Assembly (NCBI GenBank): GCA_965232165.1
Contig: CBDDOY010000001.1
Span: 2,057,360-2,121,359 of the forward strand
Direction: 5' to 3'
DNA length: 64,000 nt
Source of the DNA: UBA2779 sp965232165
GTDB taxonomy: Bacteria; Spirochaetota; Spirochaetia; DSM-2461
A model generated the notes under the pieces. The model was given only the letters and a program-made list of their open reading frames with translations. It searched no databases and was not told the origin of the DNA. Positions within the stretch are counted from its first letter, which is position 1; each line of letters begins with the position of its first letter. Positions 36,472 to 45,189 of the stretch are shown piece by piece. Position numbers and translations under genes: made by a program.

Positions 36472-37566
36472 ATGCGAAAGAAAGAAAACACGCAAAAGAA
36501 GCCAGCGGCTATAGACAAGCTGCTTGAGATGGTCAAAACAACCGATACACGATACTGGAATGATTCCTGTTCGATGGCCGAACTGAAATACTCAATAAGC
36601 CGAGGAGCCACAGGAGCCACGACGAACCCTGTCATCGTCAACACTGTATTGACAAAGGAATTTGCCCTATACAAGAGTACCCTCACAAAGGTAATACGTG
36701 ACAATCCCACCGCCGTTGAGGACGATATTTCCTGGCTTATTATAGAGCATATGGCAAAGGCCGGTGCTAAATTACTGGAGAAAAAGTTTGATCCTGAAAA
36801 AGGCGAGGGAAGACTTTCCATTCAAACCAATACAAAGTATTACCAGAACAGTGATTTGCTGACAAAACAGGCAATCCATTTCCATGGCCTGGGAAAGAAC
36901 ATGCAGGTAAAATTGCCGGTCACGAGTGCAGGTATTAAGGCAATTGAGGAAGTTACCTATGCCGGTGTGAGCATCAATGCAACAGTGTGCTTTACGGTGC
37001 CGCAGGCAATCGCTGTTGCCGAGGCAGTAGAGCGGGCTTTGCACAGGCGGAAACAGGAAGGCAAAAACAATGCTCTGATCAATCCTGTTTGCACCATTAT
37101 GGTAGGTCGTCTTGATGACTGGCTGAAGGTCGTATGTGACCGTGATGGTATTGTTGTGGATCCAGAATGCCTTGAATGGGCTGGTGTAGCAGCGGTTAAA
37201 CGTGCGTATCAGATATATAATGAGAAAAATTTCAAGACCAGGCTTCTCTCGGCAGCATATCGAAATCATTACCACTGGTCAGAGTTTATCGGGGGCAGTA
37301 TTATTGAAACAATACCCTATGGATGGCAGGTCAAGTTTAACAAAAGCAGGATTGAAGTGAAGGAGCGCATGGAAAATCCGGTCGATCCTGTTATCCTGAA
37401 ACAGTTAAGCAGCATTAGAGATTTCAAAAAGGCATATGAACCTGCCGGTATGCAGGTATCGCAGTTTAACAGCTATGGCGCGGTGGCGCGAACCCTGCTG
37501 CAATTCGCACAAGGCTACGATTCTCTTGTTTCATTTGTCCGTTCCCACATGATTGAAGTGAAGTAG
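36472..37566 (+). CDS. Transaldolase-family protein
   Basis: 364 residues. Both family signatures are present: GATTNPVIV near 43-51 and the Schiff-base lysine motif VKLPVTSAGI near 146-155, followed by INATVCFTVPQAIAVAEA. Class I aldolase chemistry on sugar phosphates is expected. It heads an inositol-type operon (14 bases before iolB) that has no recognisable IolJ aldolase, so it could act on the pathway's 2-deoxy-5-keto-gluconate 6-phosphate or feed the resulting trioses into the pentose pathway; both are inferences. AGAGGTGG lies ten bases upstream of the ATG. Confidence 0.88.
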   Translation: MRKKENTQKKPAAIDKLLEMVKTTDTRYWNDSCSMAELKYSISRGATGATTNPVIVNTVLTKEFALYKSTLTKVIRDNPTAVEDDISWLIIEHMAKAGAKLLEKKFDPEKGEGRLSIQTNTKYYQNSDLLTKQAIHFHGLGKNMQVKLPVTSAGIKAIEEVTYAGVSINATVCFTVPQAIAVAEAVERALHRRKQEGKNNALINPVCTIMVGRLDDWLKVVCDRDGIVVDPECLEWAGVAAVKRAYQIYNEKNFKTRLLSAAYRNHYHWSEFIGGSIIETIPYGWQVKFNKSRIEVKERMENPVDPVILKQLSSIRDFKKAYEPAGMQVSQFNSYGAVARTLLQFAQGYDSLVSFVRSHMIEVK

Positions 37567-37579
37567 CTGAGGGGGGATC

Positions 37580-38383
37580 ATGATTGTCCATAGCATTATT
37601 TTCACTAAGGGATACACCCCCATTACAGAGGAGCATGGAGCACATGCTTCCATGCTCATGGATTTTGGCATACTGCGGCTTTCTTCAGGGGAAGTCTATG
37701 AGTGTGCACAGGGAAAAGAACGTGCTTTTCTCCTTATGGAAGGGAGCGTTGTATTTCAATGGGCTAAGGAAGAGCGGAAGGCAGCCCGCGGCAGTCTGTT
37801 AGATGAAGCCCCCTTTGTGCTGCATGTGTCTGCGGAGGAGAAGATTAGCATCAGGGCTCTCAGTGATGTGGAACTCTGTGTACAGAAAAAAGAGAACCCG
37901 CAAAAATTTGATCCCGTTTTTTATGAGCAGGACAAGGTGCGAAGTCAGAATTTTGGAGAGAATACCATGCAGGACACATCTACCCGCGTTGTTCGCACCG
38001 TGTTTGATGCAAGCAACGCACCGTATTCTGCTATGGTGCTTGGGGAGGTCGTAAATTATCCTGGCAAGTGGTCCAGCTATCCTCCCCATACTCATGCTCA
38101 GCCGGAAATTTATCATTATCGTTTTCCCGGCTCTCCCCAGGGCTTCGGTTATGGAGAAACAGGGGAGCAGGTATTTAAGATACGGCATCAGGCCACCCTT
38201 ATGATACCGCCCTCTGTTACGCATCCCCAGTGCGCCGCTCCAGGCTATCCCATGTACTATATCTGGATGATACCCCATCTTCCCCATGACAAATTTGGTC
38301 CCGACAGCCGCAATTTTGAAACCAGGCATGAATGGCTGTTAGACCCAAAGGCTGAGATTTGGCCGGATAAGGCGCAGCGATAA
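37580..38383 (+). CDS. iolB: 5-deoxy-glucuronate isomerase-like protein (first copy)
   Basis: 267 residues, cupin fold. The metal-binding region SSYPPHTHAQPEIYHYRF (His, His, Glu) near 172-189 and the second His in PPSVTHPQCAAPGYPMYYIW are typical of IolB, which converts 5-deoxy-D-glucuronate to 2-deoxy-5-keto-gluconate in myo-inositol breakdown. A ribosome site GAGGGGGG precedes the ATG. A second, divergent IolB is encoded at 49552, suggesting two related substrates or two merged clusters. Confidence 0.93.
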   Translation: MIVHSIIFTKGYTPITEEHGAHASMLMDFGILRLSSGEVYECAQGKERAFLLMEGSVVFQWAKEERKAARGSLLDEAPFVLHVSAEEKISIRALSDVELCVQKKENPQKFDPVFYEQDKVRSQNFGENTMQDTSTRVVRTVFDASNAPYSAMVLGEVVNYPGKWSSYPPHTHAQPEIYHYRFPGSPQGFGYGETGEQVFKIRHQATLMIPPSVTHPQCAAPGYPMYYIWMIPHLPHDKFGPDSRNFETRHEWLLDPKAEIWPDKAQR

Positions 38384-38394
38384 GGGGGTTTCTT

Positions 38395-39402
38395 ATTATT
38401 ACCGCAGGAGTACTCGGCGCTGGCCGCATAGGGAAAGTTCATATCGCAGCATTATCACGACATCCTGCTCTGCGCATCAAATATGTTGCCGATCCCTATA
38501 TGACTGATGCGACAGGGCAGGAATTGCACGATCTGGGAGTAGAACAGTTTGGGAAGGATGAGAACAGGGTCTTTGAAGATGATGAAATTCAGGCGGTTTT
38601 TATTTGCTCTCCCTCTGATACCCATGCAAATTTCTCGTTGCGTGCAATAGACAGGAACAAGCATGTTTTTTGTGAGAAGCCAGTAGATTTTTGTCTTTCT
38701 CGTATTCGCGACGTACAGAATGCACTGCGAGGAAGCTCACTGGTTTACCAGGTTGGCTTCAACCGTCGTTTCGATCACAATTTCATGGCTGTGCGCCAGG
38801 GCATAGAAAATAATGCCATTGGGAAAGTGCAGATGATACGCATAACATCCCGGGATCCATCTCCTCCTCCCCTGGACTACATAAAAGCTTCTGGGGGTCT
38901 CTTTTTTGATATGATGATTCATGACTTTGACATGATTCGTTTTCAATCAGCATCGGAGGTGACCGAAGTCTACGCAGCGGCCGCGGTGCTTGTGGATGAG
39001 AATATCGGTAAAGCAGGTGATGTGGATTCTGCCGTCGTCACATGCAAGTTGAAAGGCGGCGCTTTGGGATATATTGAAAATTGCCGGAAGGCCGTATATG
39101 GCTATGATCAGAGATTGGAGGTGCTGGGTACTCAAGGAGCGCTTTCCATAGCAAATGATACTCCATCTCAACTGACAACAAGCACCCATACGGGTATCAG
39201 TACAGAGAAGCCCCTGCTGTTCTTTTTAGAGCGCTACGAAAAAGCCTATTCCAACGAACAGAAGGCATTTATTGATGCAATCCAGCGCAATGAACCAAGC
39301 CCCTGCGGCATTGATGCCGGTTATGAATCAGTACGCTTAGCCTATGCAGCCCAGAAATCATTTACTGAAAACAAGCCTGTATTATTGCAGGATATATCCT
39401 GA
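38395..39402 (+). CDS. iolG: Inositol 2-dehydrogenase-like oxidoreductase with no standard start codon
   Basis: A Gfo/Idh/MocA-family NAD(P) enzyme: GVLGAGRIGKVHIAAL (dinucleotide motif) at the N-terminus, the family EKPVD motif (HVFCEKPVDF) near 90-100, and the catalytic Asp/His in FDMMIHDFDMIRF. The reading frame upstream of the first ATG (38500) already encodes the essential Rossmann motif, and no ATG, GTG or TTG occurs between the preceding in-frame TAA (about 38368) and 38500. AAGGGGG lies six bases before ATT ATT at 38395 and 38398, so an ATT start is the best reading, giving 335 residues, the usual length. Initiation at 38500 would remove the nucleotide site. Confidence 0.85.
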   Translation: MITAGVLGAGRIGKVHIAALSRHPALRIKYVADPYMTDATGQELHDLGVEQFGKDENRVFEDDEIQAVFICSPSDTHANFSLRAIDRNKHVFCEKPVDFCLSRIRDVQNALRGSSLVYQVGFNRRFDHNFMAVRQGIENNAIGKVQMIRITSRDPSPPPLDYIKASGGLFFDMMIHDFDMIRFQSASEVTEVYAAAAVLVDENIGKAGDVDSAVVTCKLKGGALGYIENCRKAVYGYDQRLEVLGTQGALSIANDTPSQLTTSTHTGISTEKPLLFFLERYEKAYSNEQKAFIDAIQRNEPSPCGIDAGYESVRLAYAAQKSFTENKPVLLQDIS

Positions 39403-39421
39403 TGGAGAGCCGGAGGTTTTT

Positions 39422-40330
39422 ATGTTATGCAAGGAGACCGTAAAGGTAGCTGTTGCCCCCATCAATTGGACTAATGACGATCTCCCTGAACTGGGGGGTG
39501 ATATTCCCCTTGAGCAATGCCTGGATGAGATGCAGGAAGCAGGCTATGAGGGTTGCGAAGTCGGGGTTAAGTTTCCCCGCGATCCAGAACAGCTTCGTCC
39601 CCTCCTGGAAAAAAGAGGTCTGCAAGTATGCAATCAATGGGCGAGTTATCGCTTTAGCACCCAGACTTTTCAACAGGTGAAGGATGACTTCATACCTTTG
39701 CTGGACTTTCTTTCTGCCATGGGCGCAAAGGTCGTCGGCGGAGGCGAGGTAGGCACCAGCATACAGGGGGATAGCAGCAAGGCGCTGTATGGACACAAAC
39801 CAGTCAACAGCCCTGAGCAGTGGAAGAACCTGTGCCGGGGACTGGAGGAGTTGGGAAAGATTGCACGCGATGAATACGGCATACGTCTTTGCTTCCATCA
39901 TCATATGGGAACCTGTGTACAGACAATGGAGGAAACCGAGATACTGCTGCATGAAACGGATCCTCGCTACGTCTCACTCAATTATGACTGCGGGCATTTT
40001 TTTGCCTCTGATGAGGATCCGGCTGAAGCTGCTGAGCACTTTTCGGAAAGGATTGGACATGTGCATTTGAAAGATCTTCGCCTCCCTGTCATGAAGGAAA
40101 TGAAAGAAAGACACATGAGTTTTCTTGATGGGGTGAAATCAGGGTTTTTTACCGTACCAGGTGATGGTGATATAGGAGAGGCAAGGTACAGGAGCATTTT
40201 CTCTATTCTGGAGAAAGCATCCTATTCTGGCTGGCTTGTCGTTGAGGCGGAGCAGGATCCCGCGCAGGCCAATCCTCTGGATTATGGTCGAAGAGGACGA
40301 GATTTTGTAAGGCGATTCACTGGAGTGTAA
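39422..40330 (+). CDS. iolE: Inosose dehydratase
   Basis: 302 residues, xylose-isomerase-like TIM barrel. It dehydrates scyllo-inosose in the second step of inositol breakdown. The N-terminus VAVAPINWTNDDLPELGGDIP is the family's, and FHHHMGTCVQ, LNYDCGHFFAS and HVHLKDLR carry the metal ligands. The ATG at 39422 follows GGAGG by seven bases. The frame is open from 39344, inside the preceding gene, but the start is clear. Confidence 0.94.
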   Translation: MLCKETVKVAVAPINWTNDDLPELGGDIPLEQCLDEMQEAGYEGCEVGVKFPRDPEQLRPLLEKRGLQVCNQWASYRFSTQTFQQVKDDFIPLLDFLSAMGAKVVGGGEVGTSIQGDSSKALYGHKPVNSPEQWKNLCRGLEELGKIARDEYGIRLCFHHHMGTCVQTMEETEILLHETDPRYVSLNYDCGHFFASDEDPAEAAEHFSERIGHVHLKDLRLPVMKEMKERHMSFLDGVKSGFFTVPGDGDIGEARYRSIFSILEKASYSGWLVVEAEQDPAQANPLDYGRRGRDFVRRFTGV

Positions 40331-40366
40331 TGCCTTCCTTTTTTGATGACTGCCGATGAAAAAAAC

Positions 40367-40395
40367 TTGACAGAATGCAATTCAGGGACTATCGT
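40367..40395 (+). promoter_or_regulatory. Promoter for the sugar-binding protein gene
   Basis: TTGACA (40367-40372), a 17-base spacer and TATCGT (40390-40395), about 30 bases before the binding protein's ATG. It would give extra transcription of the binding protein inside the cluster. Confidence 0.6.
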
Positions 40396-40425
40396 GTAAA
40401 AAATATATTGTTAGAGGAGGAAAAA

Positions 40426-41379
40426 ATGAGAAAACTAGTATCATTTTTTGCTATCGTTTTATTTGTTTCAGCCTTTGCCTGGGCTGGCGGAGATAGTGAA
40501 TCAACAAGTGATATCACCATAGGTGTAACTTTGGAGACCTTTGATGATGTCTTCATGCAGGGAGTTAAGGATGAAGTTGAAAAGACTGCATCAATGCTCG
40601 GGGTTAAGGTTATCATTGTTGATGCAAAAGCCAACCCGGCAGAGCAAATAAAGCAGATTGAGAACTTCATTACATCCAGAGTCGATGCTGTCATTGTTCA
40701 TGTTATTAACAATGACATTGCAAACACTATAACGGAGAAGGCAGTAGCATCTGATGTGCCATTGGTGTATATGAACAGACCTGCGCCTCCCTCCGCTTTG
40801 CCCGAAGGGAAGAAGGTTGCAGTTGTTGCATCCCCTGAAGTAAAAGCTGGAATGGGACAGGCCGAATTTGTTGTAAGAACCCTCGCTGAAAAAGGCATAC
40901 GTTCTGGCAATGCTGTTATACTCTTAGGAGGATTAGGTTCATCCCCTCAAATTGGCCGCACAAAGGGAGTTAAGGATTATCTTGCTTCAAATGCCCCTGA
41001 GTTCACAATTATTCGCGAGCAGACAGCAAACTGGAAGAGACCGGATGCTGTAACTGTTATAGAGAATTGGCTGGCTTCAGGAGATGAATTTGTGGCTGTG
41101 TTTGCCAACAATGACGAAATGGCATTGGGCGCATCGCTTGCACTTACAGAGGGAGGCATTCGCGACCAGGTTCTCATTGTAGGAGTTGACGCCAATCCCG
41201 ACGCGCTTGCTGCCATTGAGGAAGGACGCATGGATATGTCGATGTTTCAAAATGGACGGGCGCAAGGCAGTGGTTCTGTAGAGGTGGCTGTGAAAATGGC
41301 TAAAGGTGAGGCCTTCGATCAGGTTACCGATATCCCATTTGAGCCAGTAACAAAGGATAATCTCAGTCAGTACAAGTAA
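40426..41379 (+). CDS. Periplasmic sugar (probably inositol) binding protein of an ABC importer
   Basis: About 317 residues. The signal peptide is MRKLVSFFAIVLFVSAFAWA. There is no lipobox Cys, so it is a free periplasmic protein. It belongs to the RbsB-like periplasmic binding family (DITIGVTLETFDDVFMQGV, NDIANTITEKAV, FANNDEMALGASLAL, VGVDANPDAL). The ATG at 40426 has GAGGAGG upstream. It has its own promoter and terminator, separating it from the iolE gene before and the permease after, as is common for abundant binding proteins. The substrate is inferred from context. Confidence 0.92.
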   Translation: MRKLVSFFAIVLFVSAFAWAGGDSESTSDITIGVTLETFDDVFMQGVKDEVEKTASMLGVKVIIVDAKANPAEQIKQIENFITSRVDAVIVHVINNDIANTITEKAVASDVPLVYMNRPAPPSALPEGKKVAVVASPEVKAGMGQAEFVVRTLAEKGIRSGNAVILLGGLGSSPQIGRTKGVKDYLASNAPEFTIIREQTANWKRPDAVTVIENWLASGDEFVAVFANNDEMALGASLALTEGGIRDQVLIVGVDANPDALAAIEEGRMDMSMFQNGRAQGSGSVEVAVKMAKGEAFDQVTDIPFEPVTKDNLSQYK

Positions 41380-41483
41380 AGGAGTATTATTCTTGGTATA
41401 CTGCGGCCTGGCAAGCGATGTAGAGAGCAATGTAATTCTAACAAGCAGTAGAATTGTAACAAGCCGTTAAAATTCTCAATGGA

Positions 41484-41518
41484 AGGCTTCCGGTCATTTT
41501 GCCTGGAAGCCTTTTTTT
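41484..41518 (+). terminator. Rho-independent terminator after the binding protein gene
   Basis: Stem AGGCTTCC (41484-41491) and GGAAGCCT (41505-41512) with a 13-base loop, then a run of T. Confidence 0.85.
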
Positions 41519-41528
41519 ATTAAACATT

Positions 41529-41629
41529 GGAGTACCTCTAAAAAAACCATCAGCGGATTTTTTAGCGGCGGGTGCATCCCTGCACCCGAGGGAACCTCAT
41601 AAAGGGCCCATAAGAATTAAGAGGAGATC
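41529..41629. other. MITE-end fragment and small hairpin before the permease gene
   Basis: GGAGTACCTCTAAAAAAACC at 41529 is a lone MITE-A end. GGGTGCATCCCTGCACCC near 41570 is a short palindrome. GAGGAG precedes the permease ATG. Nothing else identified. Confidence 0.5.
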
Positions 41630-42625
41630 ATGAAACAGTCAACCAGGGAAGTATTAGGCAAGTACAGTATCTATTTCATATTTTTGGGATTAATAGTATT
41701 CCTCTCATTGATCACAAAAGGATCTTTTTTGAGGTTAGGAAATATTTTTAATGTCATGAGGCAGGTAAGTATAGTGGGACTTATTGCCTATGGCGTTACG
41801 CTCATTATTATTACCACAGGAATCGATCTTTCATCGGGCGCGGCTCTTGCGCTTATTTCAGTGGTTCTGGCAAGTTTAACTCAGAATCAGATGTCAAGCA
41901 CCTATGTTCTTTATCCCAATTTACCAGATATGCCGCTTATTATTCCTATTTTCGCGGCATTGTCACTGGGAGTATTAGTTGGCTTTTCCAATGGCTCTTT
42001 GGTAGTGTGGGGAAAAATTCCCCCCTTCATTGCTACTCTTGGCATGTTTATCACTGCAAGGGGACTTGCTTTTATCTATGCTAATGGCCGACCTCTGAGT
42101 AGTCTGAATCAGACATTGACCCATGTGTTTGGACAGGGATTTACATTGGGTATTCCTAATCCAGTGCTGATTTTTATTTTTATGGGCATTATCACCCATA
42201 TAATACTTTCGTATACCCGCCTGGGCAGGTATATCTATGCTATTGGGTCAAATAAACGGGCTGCGCATGTGTCAGGGGTAAATACCAATAAATGCCTTTT
42301 ATTTGTCTACATGTATGCTGGTTTTCTCATAGCTGTCGCTTCCATAGTACAAACAGCGCGGATAGATTCCGGACAAGCCGGTCTAGGCATTAGTTTTGAG
42401 CTTTTTGCCATAGCTTCCGCGGTTATTGGCGGCACCAGTTTGACTGGCGGGAAGGGAACAATAACAGGAACTTTTATTGGAGCACTTATTATTGGGGTTA
42501 TAAAAAATGGGATGGATATTCAAAACATCCCGGCAGATTGGCAACAGGTTGTTTTGGGCATTATTATTATCCTGGCAGTTGTCATTGATCAGAGAAAAAA
42601 CAGGGTGAAGGCCCGGGAAGTATAA
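41630..42625 (+). CDS. ABC sugar transporter permease (RbsC-like), first
   Basis: 331 residues, about eight to ten membrane helices. RbsC-family signatures are present: TLIIITTGIDLSSGAALAL near 62-80, PPFIATLGMFITARGLAF near 131-148, and GGTSLTGGKGTITGTFIGALIIG near the C-terminus. It overlaps the ATPase gene by one base (TAATG). It pairs with a second permease at 44153, so the channel may be a heterodimer, unusual for this family where one permease usually homodimerises. Confidence 0.93.
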   Translation: MKQSTREVLGKYSIYFIFLGLIVFLSLITKGSFLRLGNIFNVMRQVSIVGLIAYGVTLIIITTGIDLSSGAALALISVVLASLTQNQMSSTYVLYPNLPDMPLIIPIFAALSLGVLVGFSNGSLVVWGKIPPFIATLGMFITARGLAFIYANGRPLSSLNQTLTHVFGQGFTLGIPNPVLIFIFMGIITHIILSYTRLGRYIYAIGSNKRAAHVSGVNTNKCLLFVYMYAGFLIAVASIVQTARIDSGQAGLGISFELFAIASAVIGGTSLTGGKGTITGTFIGALIIGVIKNGMDIQNIPADWQQVVLGIIIILAVVIDQRKNRVKAREV

Positions 42626-44142
42626 TGGAATATATATTGGAAGCAAAGAACATATCGAAGTCATTTCCAGGTGTTAAGGCGCTGAAATCAGTACAGCTTT
42701 CCGTAAAACCAGGGACAATTCATGCCCTCATGGGAGAGAATGGAGCGGGGAAGTCCACTCTCATGAAAATTCTTATCGGATTGTATGAACCCGATGAGGG
42801 GGAATTGATATTCAAAGGAAAACAAAGGGTATTTAAGTCGTCCAGAGATGCTATCGATGCAGGTATTTCCATGATACATCAAGAATTAAGCCCAGTTCCT
42901 TACATGACTGTGGCAGAGAATATCTACCTGGGTAAAGAACCGTTAAAACTTCATAGATTTGTTAATTTCAAAAAAATGAATGATGATACCAAACAACTCC
43001 TGGATCGCCTGGATATAAAAATTGATCCAAAGGAACAGATGGTTGAACTTAGCGTGGGGCAGACACAGATGGTGGAAATCGCAAAGGCTATTTCCTTTAA
43101 CTCCGAGCTTATTATTATGGATGAGCCGACAAGCGCAATTACCGAAAATGAAGTTCATCATCTTTTTCGTATCGTTAAGAAACTCAAGTCAGAGGGAGTT
43201 ACCATTATTTTCATCACCCATAAAATGGATGAGGTGTTCAAAATTACCGATGAAATCACGGTATATCGTGATGGGGAGTATATAAGCACGACATCCACCG
43301 AGGCAACGACAAGGGAGGATCTTATTCGCAATATGGTGGGAAGGGAAGTGAAGAATCTATTTCCCAAAATCGAGGTGCCTATTGGGGATGTTGTCCTGGA
43401 GGTCAAAAATCTCACTCACTTTGGACAGTTTGAGGATGTGAGTTTTCAGTTGCGTAAAGGAGAGATACTGGGGTTTGCCGGTCTCATTGGCTCTGGCAGA
43501 ACAGAGGTTCTGGAGTGTCTTTTTGGTATTACACGCAAGGACAGGGGCGAGATGTTCCTTAACGGAAAAAAAGCAAATATAAGGAATCCGAGTGATGCCA
43601 TTCAAAATAAAATAGCCTTACTTACCGAGGACAGGAAACTCTCAGGTCTCTATCTCATTCTCAGTGTGCGTGACAACATTGTTATAACCAATATGAAGAG
43701 CTATGAACACAAATGGATTTTAAGTGGAAAAGAGATGGAGAGAGATGGTCTGAAGCAAAAGGATTTACTTAACATTAAGACGCCAAGTCTCAATCAGCTG
43801 GTGGGCAATCTAAGCGGCGGCAATCAGCAAAAGGTTCTTATAAGCCGTTGGCTTCTCACAAGCCCCGACATACTCATTCTGGATGAGCCGACGCGTGGTA
43901 TAGATGTATTGGCAAAATCCGAGATTCATAAAATTATGTCCGGTTTGGTTAAACAGGGGAAGAGCATTTTGATGGTTTCTTCGGAACTGCCAGAGATACT
44001 TGGTATGAGTGATAGAGTGGTTGTGATGCATGAAGGAAGAAAGTCGGGAGAGCTTATGCGCGAGGAGGCGACACAGGAAAAAATACTGCACCTTGCCACA
44101 GGAAACAGCATGGAAACCTTTGACGAATCATTATACCAATAG
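42625..44142 (+). CDS. Sugar ABC transporter ATPase with two nucleotide-binding domains (RbsA-like)
   Basis: 505 residues with tandem ATPase halves. The first has Walker A GENGAGKSTLMK near 37-48, signature LSVGQTQMVEIAKA and Walker B LIIMDEPTSAI. The second has a degenerate Walker A (GLIGSGRTEVLE) with an intact signature LSGGNQQKVLISRWL and LILDEPTRGID. This is the normal pattern in RbsA/MglA proteins. It energises inositol-type sugar uptake with the two permeases on either side. Confidence 0.95.
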   Translation: MEYILEAKNISKSFPGVKALKSVQLSVKPGTIHALMGENGAGKSTLMKILIGLYEPDEGELIFKGKQRVFKSSRDAIDAGISMIHQELSPVPYMTVAENIYLGKEPLKLHRFVNFKKMNDDTKQLLDRLDIKIDPKEQMVELSVGQTQMVEIAKAISFNSELIIMDEPTSAITENEVHHLFRIVKKLKSEGVTIIFITHKMDEVFKITDEITVYRDGEYISTTSTEATTREDLIRNMVGREVKNLFPKIEVPIGDVVLEVKNLTHFGQFEDVSFQLRKGEILGFAGLIGSGRTEVLECLFGITRKDRGEMFLNGKKANIRNPSDAIQNKIALLTEDRKLSGLYLILSVRDNIVITNMKSYEHKWILSGKEMERDGLKQKDLLNIKTPSLNQLVGNLSGGNQQKVLISRWLLTSPDILILDEPTRGIDVLAKSEIHKIMSGLVKQGKSILMVSSELPEILGMSDRVVVMHEGRKSGELMREEATQEKILHLATGNSMETFDESLYQ

Positions 44143-44152
44143 GAGCGAGAAC

Positions 44153-45166
44153 ATGATTGAATCGAAAGAAACATTGAGTTTAGAAGGTCGAAGGGTCATC
44201 AGAATTGCATACTTCATTCAAAAATATGCAATTTTTCTCATCTTCGCGGTTTTATTGCTTTTTTCTTTTATAGCAACAAATGGAGTAACCCTTGAACTCA
44301 GAAATATCATGAACATCATAGTCCAGAATTCACCTGTGGTGCTGATTGCCATGGGGGTGACTATGGTGATCATTTCAGGAGGTATTGATCTGTCTCTTGG
44401 ATCGGTAATTGCTCTCTCAGCAGTGGGTACAGCAGGTTTTGCCCGTATAGCTGAGGATGGTTCTTCGTTGCCGTTCATAGTTCCACTTGTAACAGGGTTG
44501 CTCATAGGCTCTTTGTGTGGTTTTGTAAACGGCCTTTTTATTACAAAGACCAGGATACCGCCCTTTATCGCGACACTGGGAATGATGACATCAGCACGTG
44601 GTCTATCTCTCGTTCTTACCAAGGTTTATTCAGAAACTGGCTCTATCAGTAATTTACATCCTGCGATGAAGTTCATTGGACAGGGAAAAATCCTGGGGAT
44701 AGATACTCCTATCTGGATATTGCTTCTCATGGCAGTGATATCCTATGTCGTTCTGAAATATACTCGTATGGGAAGATATGCCTATGCCATAGGTGGAAAT
44801 GCTCGCGCTGCACAGGTTTCAGGCATCAATAGTGATAAGTATCTGGTTATGATTTATACCTATGCAGGCTTTTTGGCTGGGGCTGCAGGAATCGTTTTGA
44901 CAGGAATACTGAACAGCGCTCAACCTACTCTTGGGGTGCTTTATGAGCTGGATGCCATCGCTTCTTCTGTTATTGGAGGCACCAGTCTTAGTGGGGGGGT
45001 AGGAACTATTCCCGGCGCTGTTGTGGGAGGTTTCTTTGTCGGTGTGCTGAAGAATACCATGGACTTGAGATTTCTCAGCGCCTACTGGCAGGACGTTGCA
45101 CGCGGTATTGTCATTGTTGTGGCTGTAGTGATGGATGTGCGCAAGCAATATCTTACCCGAAGATAG
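44153..45166 (+). CDS. ABC sugar transporter permease (RbsC-like), second
   Basis: About 337 residues from the ATG at 44153 (GGAGCG upstream). The same family signatures as the first permease (MVIISGGIDLSLGSVIAL, PPFIATLGMMTSARGLSL, GGTSLSGGVGTIPGAVVGG), but clearly divergent in sequence and with a longer N-terminus. The frame extends back to 44030 inside the ATPase gene, where the sequence is not protein-like. Confidence 0.92.
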   Translation: MIESKETLSLEGRRVIRIAYFIQKYAIFLIFAVLLLFSFIATNGVTLELRNIMNIIVQNSPVVLIAMGVTMVIISGGIDLSLGSVIALSAVGTAGFARIAEDGSSLPFIVPLVTGLLIGSLCGFVNGLFITKTRIPPFIATLGMMTSARGLSLVLTKVYSETGSISNLHPAMKFIGQGKILGIDTPIWILLLMAVISYVVLKYTRMGRYAYAIGGNARAAQVSGINSDKYLVMIYTYAGFLAGAAGIVLTGILNSAQPTLGVLYELDAIASSVIGGTSLSGGVGTIPGAVVGGFFVGVLKNTMDLRFLSAYWQDVARGIVIVVAVVMDVRKQYLTRR

Positions 45167-45189
45167 AATTTGAAAGGAGATATCAGGGA

